A DNA stretch of 64,000 bases from assembly GCF_014633365.1 (NCBI RefSeq), contig NC_068352.1, positions 31,467,310-31,531,309 of the forward strand. The letters run 5' to 3'. The notes under the pieces were generated by a model. That model had not been told where the DNA came from and did no database searches. It was given only the letters and a program-made list of their open reading frames with translations. Each line of letters starts with the position of its first letter. Positions within the stretch are counted from its first letter, which is position 1. The DNA comes from Diospyros lotus (Eukaryota > Streptophyta > Magnoliopsida > Ericales > Ebenaceae). This document shows, piece after piece, positions 38,893 through 56,016 of the stretch. Made by a program: the position numbers and the translations under genes.

Positions 38893-39460
38893 GATTTTCT
38901 GCTGCGCCAAGAGCAATCCTATATCGGGCATTCCAGTCCAATAAGCAGGTTTTCCCATTCCCATGGAGTTGCTCGCCTAGGCTGCCGTTGGCCATGTACT
39001 CATACAACAGAACGTTCGAGTCTTGGTGATAGCAGAAGCCATGGAGCTTGACAATGTTGCGGCGCCTAATCTTTCCAAGGGTCAATATCTAAGCTTGGAA
39101 GCTGCTATCAACACTAGCTCCTTCTCCGCGAGATTTCAACCTCTTAACAGCAATCACGTCGCCGCTACCCATGACAGCCTTGTAGACTGTACCGCAGGCT
39201 CCCCTGCCTACAACCGCACTTTCTGAGAAATTCCCGGTAGCTTCCGCGAGGTCCTGATATGTGAAACCTTCCTTTGGGAAGTAATAATTCTCTAACACAT
39301 TGGATTTCGCTTGATTTTCAAGTGCAGCAAAAGCAGGCTGCCTGCCTCTTATAATCCAACAAACACATACTGTCAAAACCAAAGAGATCAATCCCACAAT
39401 CACAGAATTTCCAGTTCTCCAACCGCACCACCTAGAATCTTTGGTGCTCCCTTCCCTTGG
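38893..39460 (-). pseudogene. Truncated LRR receptor-like kinase fragment, unit 2
   Basis: Same fragment as 9302-9869: one transmembrane helix, glycine loop GRGACGTVYKAV, AVKRLKS, in-frame TAG at 39089-39091, then KLHGFCYHQDS and RYRIALGAAE before truncation. It differs at a few residues (YEYMANG versus YECMANG; KIRRR versus MIRRR, where unit 2 is closer to functional kinases). Confidence 0.85.
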
Positions 39461-40084
39461 CTATATGAAACTCCTCTGGTGCTGTCATGTACAGCTCTGG
39501 TCATATTAAAGTCTATAGCGTTCGCCAATAATCAGTCCATTTTATTAGTGCAATTTTCACTTTTCTGCAGAACAATGCATATAACTGTGCCCACTAAATA
39601 TGGCAATACGTTTGGGTCTCTCTTCAATCAATCCATATACTTTTTAGATGGTTGACACTATAATGACCAGTTTAATGTGCAGACCTCAAGGGTCGAGTAT
39701 TTCAATCCCTTTCAATTCTTTTGTCACACTTTGAACTATTTTCCTATACCTTCCCATATTTTCCTTCAATTCCAAACAATGTCACCAGGGCAAGAGAACT
39801 TGCCAGACACAATTGAAATAGCCAAAAAATGAAATTGAAACAGTAGACTGCTTGAATTTCTCAACATTTTCCGGGGAAATAAACACTGCTTCATGCAAAG
39901 CATACACACAAACACATAAACCACTGTTTAGAAAACAAAAATATTTTACATGGCCTGTGCCCAGAACACACATTTAAGTGTATCCATTTATTAAAGAGGA
40001 AAACTAACACGTCCTCAACAGCAAAAAGTTCAAGAACTTCCAGAGCCAATCAACACCAAACTTGAAAGCACCTCAAATCCAGAG
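39461..40084. other. Spacer between the kinase fragment and GSTU2-B
   Basis: Counterpart of 9873-10493; no gene supported. Confidence 0.3.
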
Positions 40085-42738
<2,654 letters not shown>

Positions 42739-42741
42739 AAT

Positions 42742-44351
42742 CATTACAAAAAATCAACGTTTTAGCAACGAAAAATTCTGTTGCTAAAATATAAAAATGC
42801 GTCACTAAAAAATTTAGCGATGGATTTAGTGACGGGCACCTTTCCGTCGTTAAAAAAGACATCGCTGAAATTTAGCGATGGAATCAGCGACGGGGGTTAT
42901 ACCTGTCGCTAATCAGTGACGGAATTAGCGATAAGGTTGACCCCGTCGCTAAATTTGATTTTTTTTTATTTTTTAATTTTTTAACGATGGGCTAAATTTT
43001 AATTAATTTATTTTCTTATTTTTTATTTTTTAGCGAGATTACCCCGTCGCTAAATTCAACCCCAAAATTCAAAATTCAATGCACGCCAGGCCCCAACAAC
43101 CCCTAATGTGTGCCACGTGGCCGCTCCTCTACTCGCCATGTGGCAGCGCGGGATAATATTCCAAGCAATTATCTAATGCTCTCAACAAGATTCGAACCCT
43201 CAACCTCTTATGACCAAGTTTCGAACGCGATCCAACCAATCTAGAAGCTTTCTTATTCAATGATATATATAAAATATATTTATACTATTCTTTTTCAAAT
43301 ATTTCAGAATTATATTTATACATCAAAATTTCTCAAACTTATTTAATGATATTAATTTTAATATTTAATGTTAGTAAAGGGAAATGAATTTTAATTTTAT
43401 TTTTATTTTATTATTAATTTAAATAAAACTTTATTAATTATTATATTAGAAGTGAAAAATTATGTTTTGATTTTGATTTTAATTTTAATAATATATTTAA
43501 AAAATTATTAGTTTAATTTTTACAAATATTAATGTTAGTAAAAATTATTGTGATATGTTTAAATGTAAAAATTTTTATTTTTTATTTTTTTTTATTTTTT
43601 AGTGACGGGTTGACCCGTCGCTAAATTTTAATTTTATTTATTTATTTATTTAATTTTTATATTTTAGCGACGGTCACTAAATTTAAACTTTTTTATTTAA
43701 TTTTTTTAATTTTTAGCGATGGGAAATACCTCGTCGCTAAATTTAAATTTTTTTATTTTTTTTAATTTTTAACGACGGGAGTGACCCGTTCCTAAATTAA
43801 AAATTTTTTATTTAATTTTTTTTTATTTTTTAAAAAATAAAAAAAATTAAATAAAAAATTTTTAATTTAACGACGGGTTACTCCCGTCGCTAAAAAATTA
43901 AAAAATAAATAAATAAAAAATTTAAAATTTAGCAACGAGTCACTCTCATCACTAAAAATTAAAAAAAAATAAAATAAAAAATTTAAATTTAGTGACGGGG
44001 TATTTCCCATCGCTAAAAATTAAAAAATAAATAAAAAAATTTAATTTAGCGACGGGCTCAACCCTGTCGCTAAAAAATAAAAAAAAATTAAATAAAAAAA
44101 ATTTAAATTTGGCGATGGGCTCAACCTCGTAGCTAAAAAATACAAAAAATTAAATAAAAAATTAAAAATTTAGCGACGGGCTTACTTCCGTCGCTAAAAA
44201 ATTTAGTGACGAGTATTCCGTCACTAGATTAAGAAAATATTAAAAAAAATTAACGACATAAATTCCGTCGCTATCCGTCACTAATTAGCGACAAAATAAT
44301 TTTATCTTTAAATTTCGTCGCTAAATACGATTTTTTTTTTTTTTTGTAGTA
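42742..44351. mobile_element. Non-autonomous CACTA element, unit 2
   Basis: 1610 bp with the same CATTACAAAAAATC left end, TTTTGTAGTA right end and AAT on both sides. About 140 bp shorter than the unit 1 copy, with several palindrome units missing from the array (43600-44230). Confidence 0.75.
43182..43250 (-). repeat. tRNA-like segment inside the CACTA element, unit 2
   Basis: Counterpart of 13604-13671 with B-box GGGTTCGAATC and CAT-containing arm; the A-box-like part differs. Confidence 0.35.
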
Positions 44352-44354
44352 AAT

Positions 44355-46496
44355 TATGTCATATGAAGTCTCCATAAAACTAAAGCATAATTATATGAAG
44401 TCTACTTAAAATTTATCTTTATCTTATTATTTTTTAACACCATAACAGTTTGAGATAATGCGTGGATATTAAAAATCAATCGCATAGAGATTAAGACGTC
44501 ACAGTTTGAGATAATGCGTGGATATTATTTTTTATCTTTATCTACTTGTAATTTTTTTGGGCCAATTTAATTAAAAATGAGTTAAAAACTCGTTCATTGC
44601 GTCAATAATAGGTACAAATTAACATAATTTTAAAAGTTTTTAAGTAAAATTGGTATTTTCTCCAAATATATATTTTTGTATATCAAGTTTTAATATTAAA
44701 TGTTTGGTTTCAGTTTTAGATTTACCATCACTTTGAGTGGTCTCACGTCATATTATTCATATCAAAATGTGATATTTCTTTGTTTTGTAAAATATAACTA
44801 TTATGGGCATTTTTTGGACCACATTTTACGGGTTGAAAATGGCCCAATCCTTCTAAAGCCCAGTAAGCCCTGGGTTGTAAATATCAAGGAGAGGTCGCTT
44901 TTATTGGATTTAGATTACGGAATATCCTAAGTTGCAAGACAAGCCGTCAGGCTACTCAGGTTGCTGGCTGTATTCTCACCCTGTAATTAAAATACAAAAC
45001 AAAACACAATAAAAAAAATTTATATTTTTTTCTTTATTTTGGTGAGAGATTTATACTCATCAGTGTACGAGTGCAGTTGTAGTCTAAATTTAAATTTATA
45101 TTTTTTGGATGAGTCCAGGTCGTCCACTGAGAGATTTATTTATGGCAAAAGAAAAAGAATGTCACACACACGCACACGCATTTGGATAAATTGGCAACAA
45201 GGGTTTTTTTTTATGGATTTTTAGATAATAGATACTTAGGAAATAAAGCAAGGTAGAAGTTAGAATAAACGCTAAATGTGTGAATATGAAATTGGATAAT
45301 ACTTGAGTTAAGATAATTTCAGCGTCAACCTGTTGATTCCCAAATTTTAGCAGACAAACTTAGTAACATTAATTTAATTTCAGATATGAGGGTTTGTTAT
45401 TAAATACAATTAGAGATAATAATAGTTCTAGTTTAAGCAATCCCCATACATGATATGTGGAATTCTAATTTAATCAATTAGCATAAATCCAATTGTAATT
45501 AATACACAAAATAACTAAATCAATCATCCGGGTTTGGGTATAATAGCGTTTCTTCTAGTAACTCATATGCGTGATATGAAAGCTCTAAGTTAGGTTTACG
45601 CTCTAATCCAAACCTAGTGATTTCTCAATAATTAAGACACATTCATACCAAAATTTAAATTAATGTTACTCATTTGAAGCGCAACTTTCTTTGGGAATCA
45701 TTGGCGTTGGATACTGTTCTTGCCTTAACCCAAGATTAGATTTTGCTACTCATCTCCATTCGAAAGTTAATTGATAGTAATTTAAATGACATAATTTAAA
45801 TAACAAAATTTAAATGACAGGAATTAAAATAATAGAAATTAATCGGCCATTTAGACGGTGGATAATTAAAAGACAAGAATTAAAATTGTAGAAATTTAAA
45901 AACATAAATTAACTTGCCATTTAGGCGGTGAATAATAAAGTAACAATAAAGGACATAAGAATTTAAAAGAAGAAAGAAAGTAAGATCACAAAAGAAAACA
46001 ATAGAGAAAATAAGAGAGAACAAAAACAATTTTCAAAGAGAGAATTATAAGAAAACAACTAAATTTTTATTCAAGAATAATAATTACCCTTACAAATGTA
46101 ATCAAGTGAGCTATTTATAGCCCACAAGATGCAATACAAACCATACAATTTCAATTATTTAACTAGACATAATTATATCTAATGGGCACTCACACACTTA
46201 AAGTTAAATGGATTTTAACTAAAATACATACCTAATAAAGCACTCATAAAGTTAAATGGATTTTAACTATAATACACACCTAATAGTTAAATGAATTTTA
46301 ACTAAAAAACACATCTAATAAAGCACTCATAAAATAAATATTTAAAAATAAAAAAATAAATTTTTATAATTGAGTTTTTGATATTCATTAGGATTAAAAA
46401 TAATCCTTGGGCCTTCTCCAAAAAATGTCTTCCATGGGTTGTTCAAGTTAAACCTTAATTCTTCATGGGATTTAATTCTTCATGAGCTTTGATTAT
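44355..46496. other. Unassigned AT-rich spacer, unit 2
   Basis: Counterpart of 14915-17030. It has a local duplication of CAGTTTGAGATAATGCGTGGATATT (44448 and 44504) not seen in unit 1. Confidence 0.3.
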
Positions 46497-46605
46497 TCAT
46501 TCTTCTTCATGGGCTTTTAATTCTTCATGGGTTGGTTTTGAATTCTTCATTCTTCTTCATGGGTTTTTAATTCTTCATGAGTTGGTTTTGAATTCTTCAT
46601 TCTTT
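46497..46605. repeat. 50-bp minisatellite, unit 2
   Basis: One unit fewer than at 17035-17205. Confidence 0.7.
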
Positions 46606-46664
46606 AATCCAATTTGAGTTTCCAAGCCCACCTTCTTCATGCCTACAAGCAAGCAATTGAGTGT

Positions 46665-46790
46665 TATTAAATTATATATTATATATATTTATATGATATA
46701 TTATATACTTATATATTATATCGATGCTCCACGCATGCACTCAATTGAGTATATGTATTATGTTATATTATATATATATATTACACATAA
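46665..46790. repeat. TA-rich microsatellite, unit 2
   Basis: Shorter version of 17250-17450. Confidence 0.65.
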
Positions 46791-48222
46791 CTATTCAATT
46801 AAATCAATTTAAAATCAAAACATAGGTTATAATTATAACAAAATTTTACAAAATTAACTTCTAATCAGTCGCGTCATGAAGAGATGATGAATTTATCGAA
46901 AATGATTAGAGAAAAAGTCAAATTTCCTAATCTAAGGCAAATTAAATACCTGTTAATGTGGAATTTGTTCCTGATTATGTGAAACTGATAAAGAAACATT
47001 ATTTTCATGATATTATCTTTCCATTTTAGATTTTATTCAAACTGTAAACACGCTATACTATAAATAGGGGTCAAAAACCATTGTATGGGTACAAACAATA
47101 ATATACTGTTATTTTGTCAAAATAACCAAAGGGACAGTCTTGAATTAGGCATTATTCTGGCTGAATCACGTAAAAATTTCTTTGAGTACTTCTTCTTTCT
47201 TTCTTTTTTTATTGAAATCGTGTTTACTTTCTCAGTGCGAGCAAACAAATCACGATCGACTGATTCTCAACGTCACACCAACTTTATTGAATCGCATAAA
47301 GATTAATAAGATATAATTAACATTACGTTACCATCATAACATTGAGCGAAATTCTATTCGCAGTCACGATTTTATTCTCTGTAGCCACTTTTCAATATAT
47401 CTAAAATTATCTCAAGCAAAAATTCAATTTTACACTTTATCTTTAATGCTCAACCACCCAGATTAAACAACCACCTGATATCACACTTTCTTCAATCGGC
47501 TAAATTTTGTAATTTCTTCTCATTCGCCATCCGTAGCAATTACTTATTATTTCATACCCACCATCCAAAATTGAAAAGCTATTTTCTCCTCAAGTTCACT
47601 CATTTCTCTTGTTTCACACCCACAGCCATTTTCTCTCAGAATATCAGCAAGTCGAAGTTAGCCATGGATTACTACACTCAAATGTTGACGACAAACTGAG
47701 GAGAGTTTAACGAAGAAGATAACAACTACTCAAAAAAATAACATCACACACAAGTAAATCTAAATCTTGTATGTATAAGTGTGTGTTTGTAAGGGTTTGG
47801 GAAGCTGGAAGCTCTAGAGAATCCCTGATTTTTTGAATTAGTGTGTATGTAAATATTGTATGTATTAATAGATTTTTCGAATTCCAAAATTTGGGAAACG
47901 CGTGTATTTCTGAATCCTAGGGTTGGGGAAGCACAATGTTTCCTGAATCTTGGTGTTTCCCGAATCTTGGGATTCAGGAAACACTGTGCTTAAATACCGT
48001 GCTTCTCGAATCTTGGGATTCGAGAAGTCAGGTTTTCGAATTTTTAATTGATGTTTTATTTTATTCATTTTTTTCTGAGATAAGAAAATTGATTTTGCAA
48101 TTTACCAATCATTTGATATTATTCAACAGTTCACTACTAATGAGGTATGATAGATTTTTAATAATTTTTTTTAAATTATTATTTTAATTAAAAAAAATAT
48201 ATCTAAATATTTTTTTCTATTA
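46791..48222. other. Unassigned spacer, unit 2
   Basis: Counterpart of 17451-18874, including the GGGATTC repeat cluster near 47920-48040. Confidence 0.3.
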
Positions 48223-48471
48223 GCTCTTTGGTCCTAGAGATACACTGATTGGATGGGATAAGAAAGTTGGAAAAGAAAATGGAATTGTTATTATGATAAA
48301 GAGTTCAGAATCTGGGGTCCTAGAAAAAAATTTATAATTCGTCTTGCTTGTGAACGTAGTGAGAAATATAAACCATTAAAAAAGAAAGAAGAAATAGAAA
48401 AATTAAAATACAAATACACAGATTTGAAAAAATATCATTATCCATTTGAATTACTCGCCACTACAAAGTGA
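48223..48471 (+). pseudogene. FAR1/MULE-type DNA-binding domain fragment, unit 2
   Basis: Reads LFGPRDTLIGWDKKV and NGIVIMIKSSES, then one frame over LACERSEKYKPLKKK and KKYHYPFELLATTK before a stop. The CERSEKYK motif supports the FAR1/MULE assignment and is better preserved than in unit 1. Confidence 0.55.
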
Positions 48472-48683
48472 TAAATTTGTTCCTCTAACAATTATAAGCA
48501 TGACATGCAATATAGATTTAATAAATTTTTATCAATAAATATAAATATTAAGTATAAAATTATCAATTACTTATAAATTATATATACTCACATCTTAATT
48601 CAATAAAATTTCACGAACATATCTAATTAAAAATTCAAGAATAATTTATTAAATAAATATTAGACTCTCGATTACTTTTAATC

Positions 48684-48687
48684 TTAA

Positions 48688-48749
<62 letters not shown>

Positions 48750-48775
48750 TCATAATATATATATATATGTTATAT
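48684..48775. repeat. Expanded AAT/ATT microsatellite, unit 2
   Basis: AAT run followed by a long ATT run, so the array is palindromic; the ATT part is much longer than in unit 1 (19335-19405). Confidence 0.75.
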
Positions 48776-48893
48776 ACATATTGCACTGCAAGTAGCATTA
48801 TGTAACTTAACTACAGGTGGCAGTAAGTGTATCATTGCTCACTTGCTCAAATTGCAGCAAATTAAAATAGAGGGCTCTTCGCAAATTGAAACG

Positions 48894-51800
48894 TGTAATA
48901 TAATATATTATATTATGTATAAAGTGAAAATTAAGTGTAATATTTTGAAATTTAAAAATAAATAATAATTATTCAAATCGGTATTTGAGAATATTATTGA
49001 ATATTTGAGAATTTAAGAGTAAGTATTTATTTATGTGATTTTGAGCAAAATAAAGAATTAAAGGTAATTAGTTAAATTATTTAGAAATGGTTAATCATTA
49101 TTAATTATCGTATTTGTGGTTATTATTGAATATTTGTGTGTTAAAAGGAAATATTAATTTATTTGGGTATTTGGAGACTTAAGGAAATGTTTATTTATGT
49201 TATTTTGAGAAAATAATTATTTAATTGGGAGTATTTATGAAAATAGAAAAAGAAATTAGTTTAGTGAATTTTCTAAAAATTATGGGGTGAAAGTGAAATA
49301 AGGGGTAATTGTGAGTAGGTGTAACTGTAAGTTTTTAAAAGTATTGGGGTGCCTTTGCAATTTCTGGAAAGTGAGATGGGTATTAGTTTAAAATTAATGG
49401 GGGGCATAATATGTATGAAGATGTGGCTGGATCAAGCGGTTGCGCGCACGAGAGAAGAATGCGAGGTGGCAGGTTTGAGGCTAGCCGTGTGTGTGCGCAA
49501 TAGAAGTTTTGCTGGAATTTTTCCAGCCTATGGAAGCTAAAACGGTGTCATTTCAGCAAGGCGATGGGCAGCCAATTGCACGATCACGTGCCGCGTGCTG
49601 GTGCGCCCGCGTTACTGCCTTCTTATCCTCTATTTTTACTCAATTTTTGAGGTCAAATTGGCCATGTTTTCTGCCCATTTTTACTGCTATGTAAGGCTTC
49701 AATTGAAGCTTAATTAAAAGAGAATCAGAGAGCGTTCGGGAGAAGGAAAAAACGCGAAGAATAGAGAAATTAGAGGAAAAATTTTTGAAGTTGATTTTTA
49801 CTCCGTGTAATTGAAGATCTGAAGGGCAAGGTAAGTTAATCAGCTTGTATTAAATATGTTGGAAATGTATGCCCTAAAGACACATTTTGTTTAATTGGTA
49901 ATGATGTTTCTTTTAGTCAGTTTGTGGCACATACATTATTTGCATTTAATTGTTGAAAAAGTGTCCATACTATTAAGTAAGTGATTCATGTGATGGGTCG
50001 TTCTTCACAGTTAGGCATGAATCATGGGTACTTAATAAGCAAGAAAATATTACTTTTGATCTTTTGATAGAACTGGGCATTCTATCATGATAAGATCATT
50101 GTACAATAGATCCTAATGGAGGATGGCTTGCCTTAGCCAGTAAACAGTCCGTTTACTCTAATTGTACAAGCGCATTTGGAATGCGTAGAGTGGACCTGTG
50201 ATAGAAGCTAATGACAAAGTACTAATTATCATGGAGCTAGTCTATCACTGCTACTACGTGGACGAGTACTCTAATACTTGAGTATTAGTTGGTGGTCTAG
50301 TGAACCTAGAGCTATATTCTTAGATTCACTGTAGGTGAGGTTTATCAAAGATCAATAATCTTTTGAGTTGGGAGTATGGTTTCTAATTAGCTAAGACAGA
50401 CTAATACAAGATAGTTTCTGTGATTCACCCCCTTGTGATTGTCCAAGAATAATCAAATAATCCAGGGCCCTGGGAACGTGACTTAAGAGTGTGTGCTTCT
50501 GGGTAGCTCCCAGTGATAAGCAAGTACATTCGAGTAGTCACGGATTATTGGACTAGTGATCTAAGGATGGTAGAAATCATTTAGAGAGGTGTTAGTACAT
50601 TATTCCTTTCTAAATGATGGGTGTTACGCAGAGGGGTATTTTCGTCATTACACTAGTAGGTCAAAGACATTGCATATGCAAAATTATTCGTGGGGTCAGT
50701 GTTACCATATGGTGATAGTTGGAACACTTAGAATGACAAAATATAACTACTAGGTAGAAGGGATATTTTGGTCATTTTAGTAGCCGTGAATAATTTGTCT
50801 TTTGGTCCCCGGGGTAGCTCGATATAACTCATGTATTATTTAATACATTTGGCTTGTTGGGTGAATTACATTGAGAGGGAATTATTTTATTCAGAATGGT
50901 CCATAATTAATTGGGCTAGAATAAAATAATAGTTAATTAGTTTTTAATTAATTAATTGGGCTAACCCAATTAGAAAATTAATTAAATGGACTTGGCCCAT
51001 TAGAGTTTGGCCCACTAGGGTTTTAACCCTAGGGTTCTCCCTATATATTCTCTCCTTGGTTGTTTTTCATCCAAGTCGATTTTTACTCTTCTTCACCGAA
51101 AGAGAGGCCACGAGTTTTGAGTCATACCTTGGAAGATCGAAAGAGAGCCTTCAAGTTCTGATGCGAAGGAGCCGAAGGATTGCAGGACAGCCGTCGTCTC
51201 CACCACGAGAAGAAGCTCCCGCCCATCCTCCGCCTGTCGCTTCATTCCGTCTGGTAATCCGTAGGAAAAGTAAGTTTCCTAGATTCTAATCAATACGAGG
51301 AAAGTTTTTATTTAAAAACGCTTCCGTTGCATGCTATGTATCCTCGTTATGATCCTTCAAAATATTCTCTACGGATTAAATCATATGTTTACGCTGTGTT
51401 TTGATTTATTTTAGTGTTAATATTATTTTGTAGTGCGTGGGCATTTAAAGCCAAAAATCTGCAAAATAAGGCAAGTTCTCTTTACCTTCTAATTTTAAGT
51501 GACCTCTTATACCCGTAATAGCTTCGATTTTATACCGATTTAGTTAGATTATTGGCGATTCGCGTATGGGTTTTATATCAAAGTTTAGTTTCATTAGTAA
51601 AATTTATTAATTTGCGCAGCGACTGAGCAAGGAGGTGGAACCTTCTATTAAAAGGCAAGCTCTTAACCCTCTCCTCGCGTTATTTATTTCCCACGAAAGT
51701 CTTCGAGATTTCTTGTATTTTAAACCCTCCCTCACCGTGACTCGATTCCACGCATTAATAATGCAAATCCGTGTGGCCATTATCTTATGTCTTATATGTT

Positions 51801-53394
51801 AATAATGAGTCTGTTGGTGATTAAATAGGTTAAGTAGATGATGTTTTGGTATCGTTCATTCTATCCATTACAGAGCTTCGTATCGCTCCGTTTTCCTTAT
51901 GAATGATACCGAACCCGATGGGTTAGGTTCTTAGAAGAATCAGTATGATTTATGGGTTATGTTAAAGAGTTTAATTGGAAAAGTAAGTGGTTCATTTTCA
52001 TGTTTATAGGAGATGAGAATGAGAACGGTATTATGATGTCCATGAGATTATGTGCATGAAAAGTTATGGAGAAATGTTGCGTAATGTTAAGTTTAAAGGA
52101 TAAAGTTTATAGTGTCAGTAAGTGTGTCTAAGGGTATGGGGTACAAAGCCACTGACTGTTGACCGTGGGTCGTGGCAATTGATAGCTGGATGTATGGGCG
52201 CCAGTCATCGGTTGTTACGATAAGGGTTAGACGACCAGAAGAGTTGGTACTCCAGATTCCGGCCTTGATATGATGTGTGTGCTACAAGGGGCTGGGTTGC
52301 ATTCACTTGGGGACATGCTTTATGTGTGATGGGATGTGTGAGCATTTGCACAACCCGGTTGGTCTAAGAGCCAATTTGGGTACCCTAGGCGAACATGTGC
52401 ATTTAGAGCATGCCGCATGTGTGTATTCCTATGTGGGCGTAGCAGGGTCTGATTCTTGGTACCTTATCATCACGTTTATGCTACAGAAGCCATTGCATTT
52501 CTTATGTGTTGCATTACATAGTTCTATTGTTACTGTTATTCTAGGCGGGAGTATCGTGCTAGGTGTTGGGAGTACCGACTCATGTGAGCTTCGGCTCGGC
52601 TTAGATATTAGCTCGGAGTTGGCCCGAGGGAAGACCAAGATCGCGAAAGTATATGATAATGTGATGGATGACAGGAAGAACACATGAGGGTATGATGGGT
52701 ATCAGGAAGAGCATGTAATGAATATCAGGAAAAACCGACTAATGTCAGGAAAAAGCGAGTCTTTATGGAAAATGATATGGTAGCCTATGTTAGGCTATGA
52801 CAGGTTTGTATGCGGGACCTAGGTGCCAATGTGTGACTTATGTGGGCCCCTGGTTCCTTATGTGCAGTTAACTTTATGTTATGCATGTAGAAGTAAGGCA
52901 CATATGGATCAAGACATGGTGTGGTTGCATTGGCATGAATTGCATGGGGTGTCATGGGAAGAGTCCAATTTTAAATCTATAGCCTTCATTTCATGAGCTT
53001 GCTGAGTCTCGCGACTCATGTTTCTTTTACATCATTCCAGGTAAGAAAAACATTTGTGATAGCAGGTACGTTCAGCGGGGTTTGGGTCCAGACCGTTGAG
53101 TCATGATAGCAGGTATAGAGCTCTCTCGAGACTAGCTCCTAGGTGTCATTGTACTTGTCTTAATGTTAATGCTTTATGTTTTGGGATATATGTGTATTTT
53201 GTAAGCCAAATGGGCTCACGGTATGAATGTTTATGTAAGAACGGCTATGAGATACTATGTGATGAAAAAAGGGATTATGATTTAAATAAGGGTTGTTTGC
53301 AAGTTATAGTTGTGTTATTGTTCGGTATCACTCAATAATAACCATTTTACGGATCCTTTATGCGCACGGAGGCTCTAGGAGGTGGGTCGTTACA
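48894..53394 (+). mobile_element. Del/Tekay-like LTR, unit 2, interrupted
   Basis: Counterpart of 19526-22518, split by the solo LTR at 49857-51359. Ends GGTGGGTCGTTACA. Left boundary uncertain. Confidence 0.5.
49857..51359 (+). mobile_element. Solo LTR, 1503 bp, present only in unit 2
   Basis: Starts TGTTGGAAATG and ends GATCCTTCA, flanked by a perfect 5-bp AAATA duplication (49852-49856 and 51360-51364). Unit 1 has the empty site (TTAAATATTCTC). A promoter-like CTATATATTCTCTCC lies near 51040, followed by an open frame of 77 codons (51056-51289, MVVFHPSRFLLFF...) that is likely just LTR R/U5 sequence. No internal coding region, so LTR-LTR recombination is inferred. Confidence 0.9.
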
Positions 53395-53619
53395 TTGAGA
53401 GTCTCCAAACTTCAAGGTTCGAAGATGGCCAGCGCTTCCGAACCCTGGAGTTCGAAAGCGCAGGCTGCCTCCGAACTTCAGGGTTTGCAAGCATCCAGCG
53501 CTTCCAAACCCTGGAGTTCGGATGCGCAGGCTGCCTCCGAACTCCACGTTTCGAAGGCGTTAAAGGTGCTAGAGGCTGATCCAAACAGTAGTGTTCGAAG
53601 GCCGCCACCTCCTTCGAAC
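53395..53619. repeat. 66-bp tandem repeat, unit 2
   Basis: Counterpart of 22519-22743; CCAGCGCTT starts at 53429 and 53495. Confidence 0.6.
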
Positions 53620-54440
53620 TATAGGGGTCAAAAGGGCCGGCCCGGCCCTACCCGAGTCGGCCCACGGGCTTTTTAAAAGGGCTGGGCTGGCCCTTTTCCA
53701 TGGATAGGGCCCGGCCCACGACCCCCCTACAAAGGGGCCGGACCGGGCCGGGCCAGCCCGTGGGCTAGAGGGCCGGGCCGGGCCCTTAGCCCACAAGGCC
53801 TAGCGGGCCGGGCCCGGTCGGCTCGGCCCTTTTTTTTTCGTTTTTTTTAAAATAATTTTTTTTAAAAATAATACATATAATATATACATATATAAATATC
53901 AAAATAATACATATATAAAAATTAATTTTATTCATTTTAAAATATTTTCAATCTTAATTCTAAAGTTTTAAATATTATTTCATTATTTTATATTTCAAAA
54001 TTCTATATGCCTTATAATTTTTCTTGTGAATTGATATGAAAAATAATGTACATATAAAAAGAATAATGTTTATTTATAATTTAAATATATAAAAAATTTA
54101 ACTTAAAAATTTTAAATAAATTGATGGCTATTATTTATATATATTGCGAAATTAATTTTTTTATTATCCAATATCAATAATTACTAAAAAATAACAAAAT
54201 TAAAAAAAAATGAATAAGGGCCTTATGGGCCGGGCCCATAAGGGCTCAACGGGTCACGGGTCGGGCCCTTAGACGGGCCGGGCCGAGCCGTGGGCCTAAT
54301 TTCTTTGGCCCAGCCTGGCCCCCCAATGGGGGCTGGGCATGGCATGGCCCGTTTGAACAGTAACGGGCCGGGCCAAAGCCCGGCCTGTCACGGGCTGGGC
54401 CGGGCGGCCCACAGGCTGCCCGGCCCTTTTGACACCTCTA
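53620..54440. mobile_element. GGCCCGG-rich hAT MITE, unit 2
   Basis: 821 bp with a perfect 8-bp duplication CTTCGAAC (53612-53619 and 54441-54448). Ends TATAGGGGTCAAAAGGG and, inverted, TAGAGGTGTCAAAAGGG. About 90 bp longer than the unit 1 copy, mainly in GGCCCGG arms. Confidence 0.85.
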
Positions 54441-54448
54441 CTTCGAAC

Positions 54449-55086
54449 CCAGCGACCACCGCCACCGCAATATATGGGGTATGTGAGAGAGGGTAATTTT
54501 GTAATAAAAATGGTTATGAAAAATATTTATTAAATTCATTTTAATTATAACTGCAAAAAGCAAAAACATAACTGTAAATAGAATTTTCTAACATTGAATG
54601 GCCATGTAATCCCAATTGACAAATCTTAGGACTTTTGACATTTAACCTAAATGGTTAACCAAATCCATTCCGCTTTTTTGACTTGTAGAATTAAAGGCCA
54701 TGTGCATCTTCTTTTGAAATTAAAAATAATTTTATCATATGCTCATAAATCATTCTTCTTGTATGATGTAAAATAATCATTCTTCTTGTATATTTATAAA
54801 ACAAGTGATAAAGATAAAAATAAAATTATTTATAACAAGAGTAAAGTAACGTCTATTAAAAATAAAATTCACGAAGTGCAATTAAAATAGTTTAAATATA
54901 TAAAAAAAAGACTAATTGATGCACTAACGAAACAAAGATGGATCACCTGATAGATGCTTCAAGCAAAAAGAAAAAAATAACTACTACTGAACTCTTATCC
55001 CGCTATTTTAAAATAGTTATATGAATTTTGATTCATGGGTCATTTTTATCGATATTCTTATTTTTATAAAATTCAAATAACTAATA
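54449..55086. other. 3-prime flank of GSTU3-B
   Basis: AT-rich, no gene supported. Confidence 0.4.
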
Positions 55087-55977
<891 letters not shown>

Positions 55978-56008
55978 CTAGGGGGGAGAGGGAGGGGGGG
56001 CTAAAGTG

Positions 56009-56016
56009 TATTTATA
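56009..56016 (-). promoter_or_regulatory. TATA box of GSTU3-B
   Basis: Minus-strand TATAAATA, 104-111 bases upstream of the ATG at 55905. Confidence 0.5.

Noticed and set aside
51056..51289. 77-codon frame after a TATA-like motif in the unit 2 solo LTR
   Set aside because: Position fits the R/U5 region of the LTR and there is no recognisable domain; not listed as a gene.
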